DNA of 42,451 bases, taken from positions 1-42,451 of the forward strand of contig CAWVKK010000026.1 in assembly GCA_963929865.1 (NCBI GenBank). Direction: 5' to 3'. The notes below the pieces were generated by a model. That model worked only from the letters and a program-made list of their open reading frames with translations, was not told the origin of the DNA and ran no database searches. Position numbers and translations under genes: made by a program. This stretch comes from JAGZHZ01 sp963929865 (GTDB lineage Bacteria; Bacillota; Clostridia; Lachnospirales; Lachnospiraceae). Each line of letters begins with the position of its first letter. Positions within the stretch are counted from its first letter, which is position 1. This document shows positions 1 through 7,829 of this stretch, piece after piece.

Positions 1-30
1 CCCGGAAAACCGCATGGTTCCGGGCTTTTT
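1..30. terminator. Hairpin after rpsI, cut by window edge
   Basis: CCCGGAA (1-7) pairs with TTCCGGG (18-24), and the stem extends inward by ACC/GGT with one bulged base. A CTTTTTG tract follows on the plus strand. It lies 37 nt past the rpsI stop, so it probably ends the rplM-rpsI transcript. The minus-strand U-tract, if present, would be left of the window. Confidence 0.6.
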
Positions 31-60
31 GAGCATTTTTGAATTGGTTTGTCGGGCCTG

Positions 61-453
61 TTATCTCTTGCTGAACTGAGGCGCGCGACGGGCGGCTTTG
101 AGGCCGTATTTCTTTCTCTCTTTCATTCTTGGATCTCTTGTCAGATATCCTTCTTTTTTCAGAGTCGGTCTGTAATCGTTATCCACCTGAAGCAGTGCTC
201 TTGCGATTCCGTGTCTGATAGCGCCGGCCTGTCCTGTGAATCCGCCGCCGTGTACGTTTACCAAAACGTCAAATTTATCTGTTGTCTCGGTAGCTGTCAA
301 TGGCTGACGAACAACAACTTTTAAGGTTTCCAGTCCAAAATAATTGTCAATATCTCTTTTATTGATTGTGATTTTGCCTGTTCCTGGTACTAAATATACT
401 CTCGCGATAGATTTTTTTCTTCTTCCTGTTCCGTAGAATTTTGAATTAGCCAC
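61..453 (-). CDS. rpsI: 30S ribosomal protein S9
   Basis: S9 is a small-subunit head protein whose C-terminal tail reaches the P-site tRNA. The 130-residue product has the usual length, an N-terminus reading MANSKFYGTGRRKKS, a glycine-rich GGGFTGQAGAIRHG segment in the middle, and the expected basic tail ending in SKR. The start codon is GTG, preceded by AAGGAGG on the minus strand. It lies 18 nt downstream of rplM, the near-universal L13-S9 pair, and shares the rplM promoter. Nothing in it is unusual. Confidence 0.98.
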   Translation of the reverse strand: MANSKFYGTGRRKKSIARVYLVPGTGKITINKRDIDNYFGLETLKVVVRQPLTATETTDKFDVLVNVHGGGFTGQAGAIRHGIARALLQVDNDYRPTLKKEGYLTRDPRMKERKKYGLKAARRAPQFSKR

Positions 454-471
454 TGTTCTTTACCTCCTTGC

Positions 472-900
472 TTAAAATGTTAACACTTCTGGTTTCTGAG
501 CTGCATGGTTGTGCTCTGCTCCAGTGTAAACATGAAGTTTTTTGATCATAGATCTTCCTAAAGGTCCCTTTGGAAGCATACCCTGAACGGCAAGTTCGAT
601 TACTCTTTCAGGTTTTCTGTTCATCATCTCTCTGAGCGTCATCTCTTTCATTCCGCCTACATATTCAGAATGACGGTAATAGATCTTCTGATCTAATTTC
701 TTTCCTGTAACAGTAATCTTATCAGCATTGACAACGATCACATAATCTCCTGTGTCAATGTGAGGGGTAAAGATCGGTTTGTTCTTTCCTCTTAAAACTT
801 TAGCTACTTCTGAAGCTAAACGACCTAATGTATATCCTGTAGCGTCAACTACGTACCATTTTCTTTCAATTGTTGCTGGACTAGCCATAAAACTCTTCAT
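472..900 (-). CDS. rplM: 50S ribosomal protein L13
   Basis: L13 is an early-assembly large-subunit protein. The 142 residues match the family length, with the typical WYVVDATGYTLGRLAS segment near residues 16-31 and LRGKNKP following. The ATG at 900 has GGAGG at good spacing. An in-frame ATG four codons later could also serve, but its spacing is worse. The gene is first in an L13-S9 operon read from a perfect sigma-A promoter (1050-1078), with a structured 5' leader of about 140 nt that suggests autogenous control. Confidence 0.98.
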   Translation of the reverse strand: MKSFMASPATIERKWYVVDATGYTLGRLASEVAKVLRGKNKPIFTPHIDTGDYVIVVNADKITVTGKKLDQKIYYRHSEYVGGMKEMTLREMMNRKPERVIELAVQGMLPKGPLGRSMIKKLHVYTGAEHNHAAQKPEVLTF

Positions 901-1043
901 CGGTTTACCTCCTTGAATATTGGAATTGACTGTATCTCTTTCCAGTATCTCACTGCTGCCGCGTCGAATACGGCAAATTCTATATGTTTATGAAAAAATG
1001 TTCTACCGGGGCTTTGGCTTAAACATTTCTCTCTATGTCATGC
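901..1043 (-). promoter_or_regulatory. Probable L13 leader RNA upstream of rplM
   Basis: About 140 nt separate the predicted transcription start (near 1043) from the rplM start. The RNA can form a small GCCG/CGGC hairpin near 965-980 and has a repeated GTATCTC heptamer (minus strand GAGATAC) at about 932-951. L13 leaders in front of rplM are an established autoregulatory class in low-GC Gram-positives. Assignment to that class rests on position and length, because I could not align the consensus. Confidence 0.45.
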
Positions 1044-1049
1044 TTTTCT

Positions 1050-1078
1050 ATTATATTATAGAAGCCAAACCATGTCAA
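1050..1078 (-). promoter_or_regulatory. Sigma-A promoter of rplM-rpsI
   Basis: On the minus strand the -35 is TTGACA (1073-1078), the spacer is 17 bp and the -10 is TATAAT (1050-1055). Both hexamers match consensus exactly. It starts 12 bp past the truA stop, so rplM-rpsI need not depend on read-through from truA. Confidence 0.92.
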
Positions 1079-1089
1079 TATCCATTTTT

Positions 1090-1866
1090 TCATTTTTCCC
1101 GAAAATTCAAGGATTCCGCCCATTTTTCCTGCGGATATTCGATCGAAACCAGCGTCAGTCCTTCCGGTCTCGCAGTCGGTCCGGCCGCGTTTCTGTCCCT
1201 CGCCTCTAAAATGGTTGCGATGTCTTCTGGTCTGAGGATTCCCTGTCCGACCTGCATGAGCGTTCCCGCAATGATGCGGACCATGTGGTACAGAAAACCG
1301 TTTCCTCTGACATGAATCCGTATCAGATGATTTTCCTTTGTGACCGCAATGTCATAGATTGTGCGCACAGTATCCGTGACCTCTGCTTTCCAGGTGCTGA
1401 AGCTTTTAAAGTCGTGCGTTCCGACGAGATAAGACGCTGCGGCTCTCATCTTTTCGGCGTCAAGCGGATAGTACGTAAAATAGGAATACAGCCGTTTCGT
1501 CGGATCCGGAAATCTTCTGTTGTAGATACAGTATTCATATGTCTTGACCGTCTGGCTTTTTCTCGGGTGAAAGTCAGGCGCCACCTCCATCGATCCGACG
1601 ACCCGGATGTCGGCGGGCAGCCTTGTATTCATCGCATACGAGATCTTGTCCGCAGGCATTCTCGCCTGCGTGTCAAAGACCGCCACGTTTCCGAGCGCGT
1701 GCACGCCTGCGTCCGTCCGGCTCGCCCCTGTCACTTTGATCGGTTCCCCGAGCAGCTCGCTGAGATGGCGGTTCAGCACTTCCTCCACCGTAATGCCGTT
1801 TGGCTGAATCTGCCAGCCGCAGTAATTTGTCCCGTCGTATGCCACAATTAATTTTACACGTTTCAT
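1090..1866 (-). CDS. truA: tRNA pseudouridine(38-40) synthase TruA
   Basis: TruA converts uridines 38-40 of the tRNA anticodon arm to pseudouridine. The chosen ATG at 1866 gives 258 residues starting MKRVKLIVAYDGTNYCGWQ, the classic TruA opening. The catalytic aspartate is D52 in the SRTDAGVHALGN motif. A possible start 13 codons upstream would overlap ecfT and adds non-conserved residues, so I rejected it. The gene follows ecfT by 8 nt, in the common Firmicute order ecfA1-ecfA2-ecfT-truA-rplM-rpsI. Its ribosome binding site (AGAGAG) is weak, which suggests coupling to ecfT. Confidence 0.96.
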   Translation of the reverse strand: MKRVKLIVAYDGTNYCGWQIQPNGITVEEVLNRHLSELLGEPIKVTGASRTDAGVHALGNVAVFDTQARMPADKISYAMNTRLPADIRVVGSMEVAPDFHPRKSQTVKTYEYCIYNRRFPDPTKRLYSYFTYYPLDAEKMRAAASYLVGTHDFKSFSTWKAEVTDTVRTIYDIAVTKENHLIRIHVRGNGFLYHMVRIIAGTLMQVGQGILRPEDIATILEARDRNAAGPTARPEGLTLVSIEYPQEKWAESLNFREK

Positions 1867-1874
1867 GGTTCTCT

Positions 1875-2675
1875 CTAAAAAATTCTTGTAATCACAATCA
1901 TCCAAACGAGATAGAGGAGCATAATCCCATACGCTATTTTATCTCTTGTCTGGTAAATCAGCGGTTTCATCTTTGTTCTTCCTTCTCCTCCCCGGTATCC
2001 TCTCGCTTCCATAGCGATCGCCAGATCGCTGGCGCGCCGGAATGCCGAGATGAAGAGCGGAACCAAGAGCGGGATCAGACTTTTTGCCTTTTTGATCAGT
2101 CCCCCGCTCTCAAAATCGGCTCCCCGCGCCATCTGCGCTTTCATGATTTTATCTGTCTCTTCCAGAAGAATCGGGATAAAGCGCAGCGCGATTGACATTA
2201 CCATCGAAATTTCATGAACCGGCACTTTGACCTTGTTTAAAGGTCTCAGCGCCTTTTCCAGTCCATCCGTCAGGTTGTTCGGCGTTGTCGTCAGAGTCAG
2301 AACCGAGGATCCCAAGATCAGATAGATCAGCCGGAATACCATAAAGACGGCTGTAATGAGCCCTTCTTTTGTAATTTTCAGCTTCCAGATCTGCACGAGC
2401 GTTTCCCCGGGCGTCAAAAATAAGTTAAAAATCACTGTGATCATCAGTAAGATGACGATCGTTTTCAGCCCCCTGACCATAAATCGGAACGGTACCTTCG
2501 AGATCCGGATCACGCAGAAAAGGGCGAGCGTGGCGAACGCATATCCGATCCATGACTGAAATAAAAACAGCGATACAATATATACAATCGTCCCTGCTAA
2601 TTTTACTCTGGGGTCCAATTTGTGAATGACGGAATCCGCCGGATAATATTGACCTATTGTAATCTCTCTAATCAT
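1875..2675 (-). CDS. ecfT: ECF transporter transmembrane protein EcfT
   Basis: EcfT is the membrane scaffold of group II energy-coupling-factor vitamin transporters. It links the two ATPases to interchangeable substrate-binding S components. The 266-residue protein has several hydrophobic segments (about residues 25-55, 70-90, 105-130 and 240-263) and the two Ala-Arg-Gly coupling motifs at 183-185 and 224-226 that dock into EcfA and EcfA'. It follows ecfA2 by 7 nt. No S component is encoded here, as expected for a shared module. Confidence 0.95.
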   Translation of the reverse strand: MIREITIGQYYPADSVIHKLDPRVKLAGTIVYIVSLFLFQSWIGYAFATLALFCVIRISKVPFRFMVRGLKTIVILLMITVIFNLFLTPGETLVQIWKLKITKEGLITAVFMVFRLIYLILGSSVLTLTTTPNNLTDGLEKALRPLNKVKVPVHEISMVMSIALRFIPILLEETDKIMKAQMARGADFESGGLIKKAKSLIPLLVPLFISAFRRASDLAIAMEARGYRGGEGRTKMKPLIYQTRDKIAYGIMLLYLVWMIVITRIF

Positions 2676-2682
2676 AGTCTCT

Positions 2683-3531
2683 CTACTTTCTCAATGACTT
2701 CAAAATTGCATTTTTTGCTTCTTCCACAGTCGTAACCATCGTATCGATCTTCCATCCCCGTTCTTCGAGTCCTTTTGTCACATACGTCACCTGCGGGGCT
2801 GCAAGTCCGATTTTTTCCAATTCCCGGTAATGCTGAAACACTTCTGTGGGCGCGCCGTCAAACATGACGCGGCCTTTGTTCATCACAATAATCCTCTCGA
2901 CATAATTTGCCACATCCTCCATACTGTGGGAGACTAAAACCACCGTGATTTTTCTCTCGGCGTGCAGCTTTTTGATCTGGTCAAGGATCTCGTCTCTTCC
3001 TTTCGGGTCGAGTCCCGCCGTCGGCTCATCCAAAATCAGAACTTCCGGATGCATTGCAAGAATTCCCGCAATCGCCGCCCTTCTCTTCTGACCTCCAGAG
3101 AGCTCAAACGGTGACTTTTCATAGTATTCCTCCGACAGACCCGCCTGCTTCAGCGCTTCTATCGCTCTTTCTCTGGCTTCCTCGGGAGAAAGTCCCTGAT
3201 TTTTGGGACCAAAGCAGACATCCTCAAGAACAGTCGCCTCAAAAAGCTGATATTCCGGATACTGAAAGACAAGCCCCACTTTCTCTCTTAACTTTTTTAA
3301 GTCAAAGTCTTCATCATAGATACACTGATCGTTGTAAAAAATCTTCCCGGACGTTCCTTTTAACAGTCCGTTTAAATGCTGAATCAAGGTAGATTTTCCC
3401 GACCCCGTATGTCCGATCACTCCGATAAACTGTCCGTCCGGAATAGACAGGTTGACACGGTCGAGCGCTTTTTTTTCAAACGCTTCTCCCTCGCTGTAGA
3501 TATACGATAATTCTTCAATTCTGACTGCCAT
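2683..3531 (-). CDS. ecfA2: ECF transporter ATP-binding protein EcfA2
   Basis: This is one of the two ATPases that power the ECF vitamin uptake module. The ATG at 3531 gives 282 residues. Walker A is GHTGSGKS (40-47), the signature is LSGGQKRRAAIAG, and Walker B with catalytic Glu is LILDEPTAGLD, followed by the SHSMEDV switch histidine. The open frame extends 14 codons upstream, but those lie inside ecfA1 and are not family-like. The start overlaps the end of ecfA1 by 17 nt, implying translational coupling. It is called EcfA2 because it lies between ecfA1 and ecfT. Confidence 0.95.
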   Translation of the reverse strand: MAVRIEELSYIYSEGEAFEKKALDRVNLSIPDGQFIGVIGHTGSGKSTLIQHLNGLLKGTSGKIFYNDQCIYDEDFDLKKLREKVGLVFQYPEYQLFEATVLEDVCFGPKNQGLSPEEARERAIEALKQAGLSEEYYEKSPFELSGGQKRRAAIAGILAMHPEVLILDEPTAGLDPKGRDEILDQIKKLHAERKITVVLVSHSMEDVANYVERIIVMNKGRVMFDGAPTEVFQHYRELEKIGLAAPQVTYVTKGLEERGWKIDTMVTTVEEAKNAILKSLRK

Positions 3532-4399
3532 GCTCTTCCTCCTCCCGGCGTCTGATCTTCTCCAGCGCTTCAATCAGTTCTTCGACGCTTAAGACGCACT
3601 CAGGAAGAGGCAGACCTGCTTTTCTCAGCTCGTAGGCAAGCCGTGTCACCTGCGGAACTGTCAGACGGTATTTCTCCAATTCCTCCACCTGGGCAAAAAT
3701 TTCCTTCGGCGTCCCCTGCATCACAATCTTTCCTCTGTCCATCACAAATATCTTGTCCGCCTCAATGACTTCTTCCATATAATGAGTGATCAAAATCACG
3801 GTGACGCCTTCCTTCTGATTGAGCTCCCTGGCAGTCCGGATCACTTCTTTTCGTCCATTGGGATCCAGCATCGCAGTCGGCTCGTCAAGCACAATACATT
3901 TAGGGCGCATCGCCACAACCCCTGCAATCGCAACTCTTTGCTTTTGTCCCCCTGACAGCTTATTTGGCGAATGCTTCCGGTATTCCCACATGCCTACAGA
4001 CTGCAGGCTGTGTTCTACACGCTCCCAAATCTCTTTTGTCGGAACCCCCATATTTTCCGGTCCAAATCCGACGTCCTCTTCCACCACAGTCCCTATGATC
4101 TGATTGTCCGGGTTTTGGAACACCATACCTGCTGTCTGCCGGATCGGCCAGATATTTTCTTCTTTTCTCGTATCCTTTCCGTCCACATACATACTCCCCT
4201 GTGTCGGAGTCAAAATGGCATTCATCTGTTTTGCCAGCGTCGACTTTCCAGAGCCGTTATGCCCTAAAACAGCGATAAACTGACCAGCCTTGACGTCCAG
4301 ATCCACACCGTCAATCGCTCGCACGACGGACTCGGGACTTCCTTCTTCGCTGTATTTTGCATATTCAAATACCAGCTTTGCCGCTTTAATAATTCCCAT
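3515..4399 (-). CDS. ecfA1: ECF transporter ATP-binding protein EcfA1
   Basis: This is the first ATPase of the ECF module and pairs with EcfA2 and EcfT. The ATG at 4399 gives 294 residues. AGGTGA lies 5 nt upstream, and an in-frame GTG at 4408 falls inside that site, so ATG is preferred. Walker A is GHNGSGKS (46-53), then LSGGQKQRVAIAG and the Walker B stretch IVLDEPTAMLD. It opens the ecfA1-ecfA2-ecfT-truA operon from its own promoter. In many Firmicutes this gene directly follows rplQ, but here about 15 kb of other genes intervene. Confidence 0.95.
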   Translation of the reverse strand: MGIIKAAKLVFEYAKYSEEGSPESVVRAIDGVDLDVKAGQFIAVLGHNGSGKSTLAKQMNAILTPTQGSMYVDGKDTRKEENIWPIRQTAGMVFQNPDNQIIGTVVEEDVGFGPENMGVPTKEIWERVEHSLQSVGMWEYRKHSPNKLSGGQKQRVAIAGVVAMRPKCIVLDEPTAMLDPNGRKEVIRTARELNQKEGVTVILITHYMEEVIEADKIFVMDRGKIVMQGTPKEIFAQVEELEKYRLTVPQVTRLAYELRKAGLPLPECVLSVEELIEALEKIRRREEEEHGSQN

Positions 4400-4469
4400 T
4401 TCTGTCACCTCATGTTCTCGGACCTATGCCTGTTTTTTTGAGTGCAACGAAAGTTTGCAATTCCCGTCC

Positions 4470-4498
4470 ATTATACACGTTTCCTATTTGCGGCGCAA
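4470..4498 (-). promoter_or_regulatory. Promoter of ecfA1 operon
   Basis: The minus strand reads TTGCGC (4493-4498), a 17-bp spacer, then TATAAT (4470-4475). A short TGCAA/TTGCA hairpin lies in the leader around 4443-4459. The promoter gives the ECF module its own expression, away from the ribosomal operon it usually follows. Confidence 0.8.
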
Positions 4499-4557
4499 GT
4501 GCCAATCCCGCGCTCTTTTTCCCGGACAGTTCTCTCTATGCGCTGCCTGGGCAAGCT

Positions 4558-5376
4558 TCATTCTTCTTCTCTGATCTTTTTGCAGAACACGCAGACTGAT
4601 CCGTCCGAAATTTTTTCAAATCCCAGCTTTTCTGCCAGATGCAAGGACGCCGTATTTTCTCTTTTTATTTTGAGGTACAGCTTCTCTTCATCCGTCCTCT
4701 CCTGCGCCCAGCGGATCACAGCGCCCGCCGCCTCAAAGGCGTATCCCTTTCGTCTCCATGGTTTTCCTATCAGATATCCCATCTCCAGGATATCTCTTTG
4801 ACCCGCTTCTCCATTCTCAATACCTGCTCTTCCGATCAGCTCTCCGCTCTGTTTTTCTATGACAGACCAGATCCCGTAGCCGTAAAACCCGTACATATTC
4901 TGGAAATAAGCTGATAAAATCTGCTTTTCTTCCTCCGGGTCTTCCGGCAGAGGGTCGAGACACGTCTCTCCCTCATAGATGCGGTACAGCGCCTGCGTAT
5001 CCTGCCGCACACACTCTCTTAAAATCAGGCGCGGCGTCTCGGCTATCACAGACGGAATCTCATAAAAGCGCCGGTACACACTGCCGCACAGTTCCTGTGT
5101 CAGATCCTCTGCCTCCTCTGCTGCGAGTTCCGCCCCATACACAAACGCCTCCTCTTTTTCCGTCTCCAGATAGATGCAGGGAAACCCGTGTTTTTTTGCG
5201 CGCTCCAGCTCTGTTTTGAGATTGGTAATGCACAGCATCCTGTCTTTCTTTTCTCCATCCTGATCTGCGCTTCCCCATAAAATCCGGCATCCCTTTTCTT
5301 CCAGAGCGCCAATCCAGTTTTTTTCTGTGTCTTTTCTGTATCTCTTTTCCAAATCTCTGCCGATCCAAATATTCAT
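4558..5376 (-). CDS. GNAT N-acetyltransferase with N-terminal extension
   Basis: The C-terminal part (about residues 120-265) is a GNAT fold of the RimJ/RimL type: it opens with ETPRLILRE, and the acetyl-CoA pyrophosphate loop reads RRKGYA inside IGKPWRRKGYAFEA, followed by ENTASLHLAEKLGFE. The substrate cannot be told. The first ~115 residues are not GNAT. They look like a small alpha/beta domain (DRMLCITNLKTELERAKK, then YGAELAAEEAEDL) and may be a degenerate HAD-like or Rossmann module, which is inference. The ATG at 5376 follows GGAGAG. An in-frame GTG at 5412 precedes the AGGAGG and is less likely. It is monocistronic, with promoter 5438-5466. Confidence 0.85.
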   Translation of the reverse strand: MNIWIGRDLEKRYRKDTEKNWIGALEEKGCRILWGSADQDGEKKDRMLCITNLKTELERAKKHGFPCIYLETEKEEAFVYGAELAAEEAEDLTQELCGSVYRRFYEIPSVIAETPRLILRECVRQDTQALYRIYEGETCLDPLPEDPEEEKQILSAYFQNMYGFYGYGIWSVIEKQSGELIGRAGIENGEAGQRDILEMGYLIGKPWRRKGYAFEAAGAVIRWAQERTDEEKLYLKIKRENTASLHLAEKLGFEKISDGSVCVFCKKIREEE

Positions 5377-5437
5377 GCTTTCTCTCTCCGTCCTCCTTTT
5401 CCATCCGGACACTAAAACTTAAGTTCCTGTCCGTTTT

Positions 5438-5466
5438 ATTGTATCCGGCTTTTCTTTCCGCGGCAA
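5438..5466 (-). promoter_or_regulatory. Promoter of the acetyltransferase gene
   Basis: The minus strand reads TTGCCG (5461-5466), a 17-bp spacer and TACAAT (5438-5443). It lies between the terminator at 5498-5563 and the coding start. Confidence 0.7.
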
Positions 5467-5497
5467 GGATGGATTTCTGAGCATAATTTTTCTAAGA

Positions 5498-5563
5498 GCA
5501 AAAAAAGACGACCAGGGCACAGCTGTCTTTCCCGCTGCCGTGACCTCGCCATCTTTTTTTTGC
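5498..5563. terminator. Bidirectional intrinsic terminator
   Basis: A long imperfect hairpin pairs GCAAAAAAAGAC (5498-5509) with the right arm ending in ATCTTTTTTTTGC (5551-5563), with further GC-rich pairing inside. A-tract and T-tract flank the stem, so each strand has a U-run after the hairpin. It ends the sigma/anti-sigma operon and insulates the acetyltransferase promoter. The loop region is large and imperfectly paired. Confidence 0.65.
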
Positions 5564-5655
5564 ATCCTTCTTCTTTTCTTTACAAACCTTTTTGCCGCAC
5601 GTCCAGTCAGTCTCCCCTCCGGCCGGTCCGTCTTTTAAGCGCTGCCAGGCGCGCC

Positions 5656-7095
5656 TCAGGGTGTCTGCTGTGCAAGCCCAAGATCGACAAAGGTACTCTC
5701 ATCCGTGCCGCTGTCTATGGGCACCTCCAGATAAGTCTGATCCATCTGATCTTTGTCCACCAGCATCAAAATCGTATAATCCAGCTCTTCCTTCGGCTGC
5801 ATGGTGCGCCACAGAGACTGCTTCAGCCCGTTGATGCCGTCAAAGTTCTCTCTCGCGTCAAAATAGATCTGAAATTCGTGCGGGATATAGTCTGCCACAG
5901 GCAGATACTCGATTTCCGGGCTCAGATAGACGTCTCCGTCTTTTTCCAGGGACAAAGTTCTCATGTAGAATCCTCCGTACAGTTCTTCGTTTGAAAGATT
6001 CTTTGCATGGATCTTCACCTCTAAAAAGGTCTGCTCCGCCTGTTCTTCTTTGTCCACATCCAGATCCTCCCCGAACACCAGAGGCTGTCTCCAGTACGGC
6101 TTTACGGTTCCGTCTTCGTTGAGGCAGGGCAGAACCTCTTCTTCATAATTCTCAAAATATTTCGGCGCATACTCGCTGCACGACTCCACATATCTGGCTG
6201 ACTGTACCGTAAACTCCACCTGCTCTCCGTCTATCTCTTTTACAAACGGTTCGCCGATCTGCGCCATGTCTTCCGCGCGGCACACAAATCTTTCCGGATT
6301 GTTCTCCCCATTCGGCTCTACGTCATACGCTACGATCTGGATCGGCTCACTCTTTGCGTTCGCGTCCTCCAGTATCTTCAGCTCCTCTTCTATATCCGCC
6401 ACTTGTTCTCCGGTGTTCGTCACCTTCACGCCTTGTGCAATCTTTTTGACTTCTTCTTTTGGAATGTCTCCTGTCGTGAAGAGCGTGACGATATATCCCT
6501 CCTCGCTGTTGAATAGAAACGCGACGTTATAGTAGACGCCGTGGCTTTTCTTTCTCGTAAACAGATACGCGTCCATGCCATTAATCTGGGTTTCCTCGAC
6601 CTCTTTGACATTCCAGATTTTTTTGACCGCAGCTGCATCGCTTCTGATCGCTTCCGTCGACCAGTACAGCGTGTTTTCTACTACATAGCTAATGCCGCTC
6701 CACACGTTAGGATCCTCCGTGTCCTTGTGATATTTTCCGCCTTTCTCCTTGTAGCCTTCCGGCAGATAGGTCAGCTCCATCAGAAACCTGTCGCCGCACA
6801 GCTCGTAATCCTCATAGTTGAAGACAAACAAAACCTCATCGTCATTCTGCGTCAGGCTGAAAAATCTGTTTGACGCAACCGTTCCAAGCGTTGTCCCCAA
6901 AGCCAGTATGGCGGCTGCCGTGATCACGATAAATTTCTTTCTGTTTCTGTGATTGATTCTCACGATGGTTTCTTTCGTATCTTTATTCCCGCTTTCTCTT
7001 CTGATTTTTTCATAGGCATCTTGAATTTTCATCTCTGCCAGTTCGGAAAGTACAATGTCAGAACGCAGCCCCTTTTTAATCTCTTTTTCGTTCAT
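5656..7095 (-). CDS. Membrane-anchored putative anti-sigma factor (DUF4367-like)
   Basis: The 479-residue product has a short basic cytoplasmic part (1-54), one transmembrane helix (about 55-75, FIVITAAAILALGTTLG) and a large outside domain. Residues ~95-235 resemble DUF4367: ELTYLPEGY, a central INGMDAYLF strand, and a closing KEEVKKIAQGVKV helix. Residues ~240-479 form a second beta-rich domain that I cannot name. It starts 5 nt after the ECF sigma gene with a GGGAGG site, the usual layout for a cognate anti-sigma factor. No zinc-binding HxxxCxxC motif is present, so it is not a ZAS-type anti-sigma. The inducing signal is unknown. Confidence 0.75.
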   Translation of the reverse strand: MNEKEIKKGLRSDIVLSELAEMKIQDAYEKIRRESGNKDTKETIVRINHRNRKKFIVITAAAILALGTTLGTVASNRFFSLTQNDDEVLFVFNYEDYELCGDRFLMELTYLPEGYKEKGGKYHKDTEDPNVWSGISYVVENTLYWSTEAIRSDAAAVKKIWNVKEVEETQINGMDAYLFTRKKSHGVYYNVAFLFNSEEGYIVTLFTTGDIPKEEVKKIAQGVKVTNTGEQVADIEEELKILEDANAKSEPIQIVAYDVEPNGENNPERFVCRAEDMAQIGEPFVKEIDGEQVEFTVQSARYVESCSEYAPKYFENYEEEVLPCLNEDGTVKPYWRQPLVFGEDLDVDKEEQAEQTFLEVKIHAKNLSNEELYGGFYMRTLSLEKDGDVYLSPEIEYLPVADYIPHEFQIYFDARENFDGINGLKQSLWRTMQPKEELDYTILMLVDKDQMDQTYLEVPIDSGTDESTFVDLGLAQQTP

Positions 7096-7100
7096 CTGTT

Positions 7101-7616
7101 TTACCTCCCAGCATATATCATTTTCATGTCTATCTGTTCCGCATACCGCTTCCTTCCTCTTTGCAGCCTTGCCTTTACGGTGGTTTCCTTTATTTCGAGC
7201 AGGTCGGCAATCTCTTTTACAGAAAATCCCTCCACATAGTAGAGGATCAGCACAACACGGTATTTCTGATCAATTTTGTTCAAGGTTTCAAAAAATTCTA
7301 CGTTTTGTCTCCCCTTGTCCTCCACTGGAATCTCTACGTATTCTTCCATGAGGAAATTTCTGTTTTTCTGCTTGAGCATATCGTTGCATGTATTGATTAA
7401 AATGCGGATCATCCAGGTTTTAAAATATTTTGTTTCTCTTAAATCCTGAATTTTTTCAAAACAGGTCAGGATTGTGTCCGCAACGGCGTCCGCCGCATCT
7501 TCCTCGTTGCGCAGATATGACTTTGCCACTTTGTACATATTTATCTTGTGCATCTCCATCAGCTCGATAAACGCTTCTGCATCGTTTTCCTGCGCTTTTT
7601 TTACTAAATTTATCAA
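7101..7616 (-). CDS. ECF-type RNA polymerase sigma factor
   Basis: The 171-residue protein has region 2 (about 10-85: DAEAFIELMEMHK through YFKTWMIRILINTC) for core and -10 binding, and region 4 (about 110-165: IDQKYRVVLILYYVEGFSVKEIADLL with helix-turn-helix ETTVKARLQRGRKRY) for -35 binding. Region 3 is absent, as in ECF factors. The start appears to be TTG at 7616 with GGAGG 4-5 nt upstream. The anti-sigma gene follows directly. A candidate autoregulatory promoter lies at 7672-7700. The class is probably related to the SigV-like, cell-envelope-responsive ECFs, but I cannot place it firmly. Confidence 0.9.
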   Translation of the reverse strand: MINLVKKAQENDAEAFIELMEMHKINMYKVAKSYLRNEEDAADAVADTILTCFEKIQDLRETKYFKTWMIRILINTCNDMLKQKNRNFLMEEYVEIPVEDKGRQNVEFFETLNKIDQKYRVVLILYYVEGFSVKEIADLLEIKETTVKARLQRGRKRYAEQIDMKMIYAGR

Positions 7617-7671
7617 AGTACCTCCCCTCCTCCTCAGATCGGCCGGTCTTTCTCTTTTTTCTTACAATCAT

Positions 7672-7700
7672 TAGACGAAAAATTGTGCGGAAAAGATACA
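7672..7700 (-). promoter_or_regulatory. Candidate autoregulatory ECF promoter
   Basis: The minus strand reads TGTATC (7695-7700), 17 bp, then CGTCTA (7672-7677). The CGTC-type -10 with an AAC-like -35 is typical of ECF promoters such as those of SigV-type factors. No sigma-A pair of good quality is seen nearby. It lies 55 bp before the sigma start, the usual position for self-activation. Confidence 0.5.
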
Positions 7701-7709
7701 AAAATTTTA

Positions 7710-7776
7710 AAAAAGAACCGCGGACGATTCTGTTTCTGCTGTTCCCATCAGAAGCGAATTGCCTGCGGTTCTTTTT
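7710..7776. terminator. Bidirectional terminator between adhE and sigma gene
   Basis: AAAAAGAACCGC (7710-7721) pairs perfectly with GCGGTTCTTTTT (7765-7776). The 43-nt interior itself folds imperfectly (GATTC/GAATT). U-runs follow on both strands. It should end adhE transcription before the ECF promoter, and it touches the upstream edge of that promoter. Confidence 0.7.
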
Positions 7777-7780
7777 GCCT

Positions 7781-7802
7781 CCCGCCTCATTTTTTAGGCG
7801 GG
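7781..7802. terminator. Second hairpin after adhE
   Basis: CCCGCCT (7781-7787) pairs with AGGCGGG (7796-7802) around an 8-nt T-rich loop, 28 nt past the adhE stop. There is no real U-run beside the stem on the minus strand, so it may act with the neighbouring terminator or protect the 3' end. Confidence 0.45.
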
Positions 7803-7829
7803 ATTTCTATGTCCATTTTTCTTGTCTCT

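Noticed and set aside
920..2559. Plus-strand open frames over truA and ecfT
   Set aside because: They lie opposite well-recognised minus-strand genes, lack ribosome binding sites and have no family-like sequence.
4442..5312. Plus- and minus-strand open frames overlapping the acetyltransferase gene
   Set aside because: Low-complexity, cysteine/serine-rich products typical of shadow frames; the acetyltransferase frame carries the real motifs.
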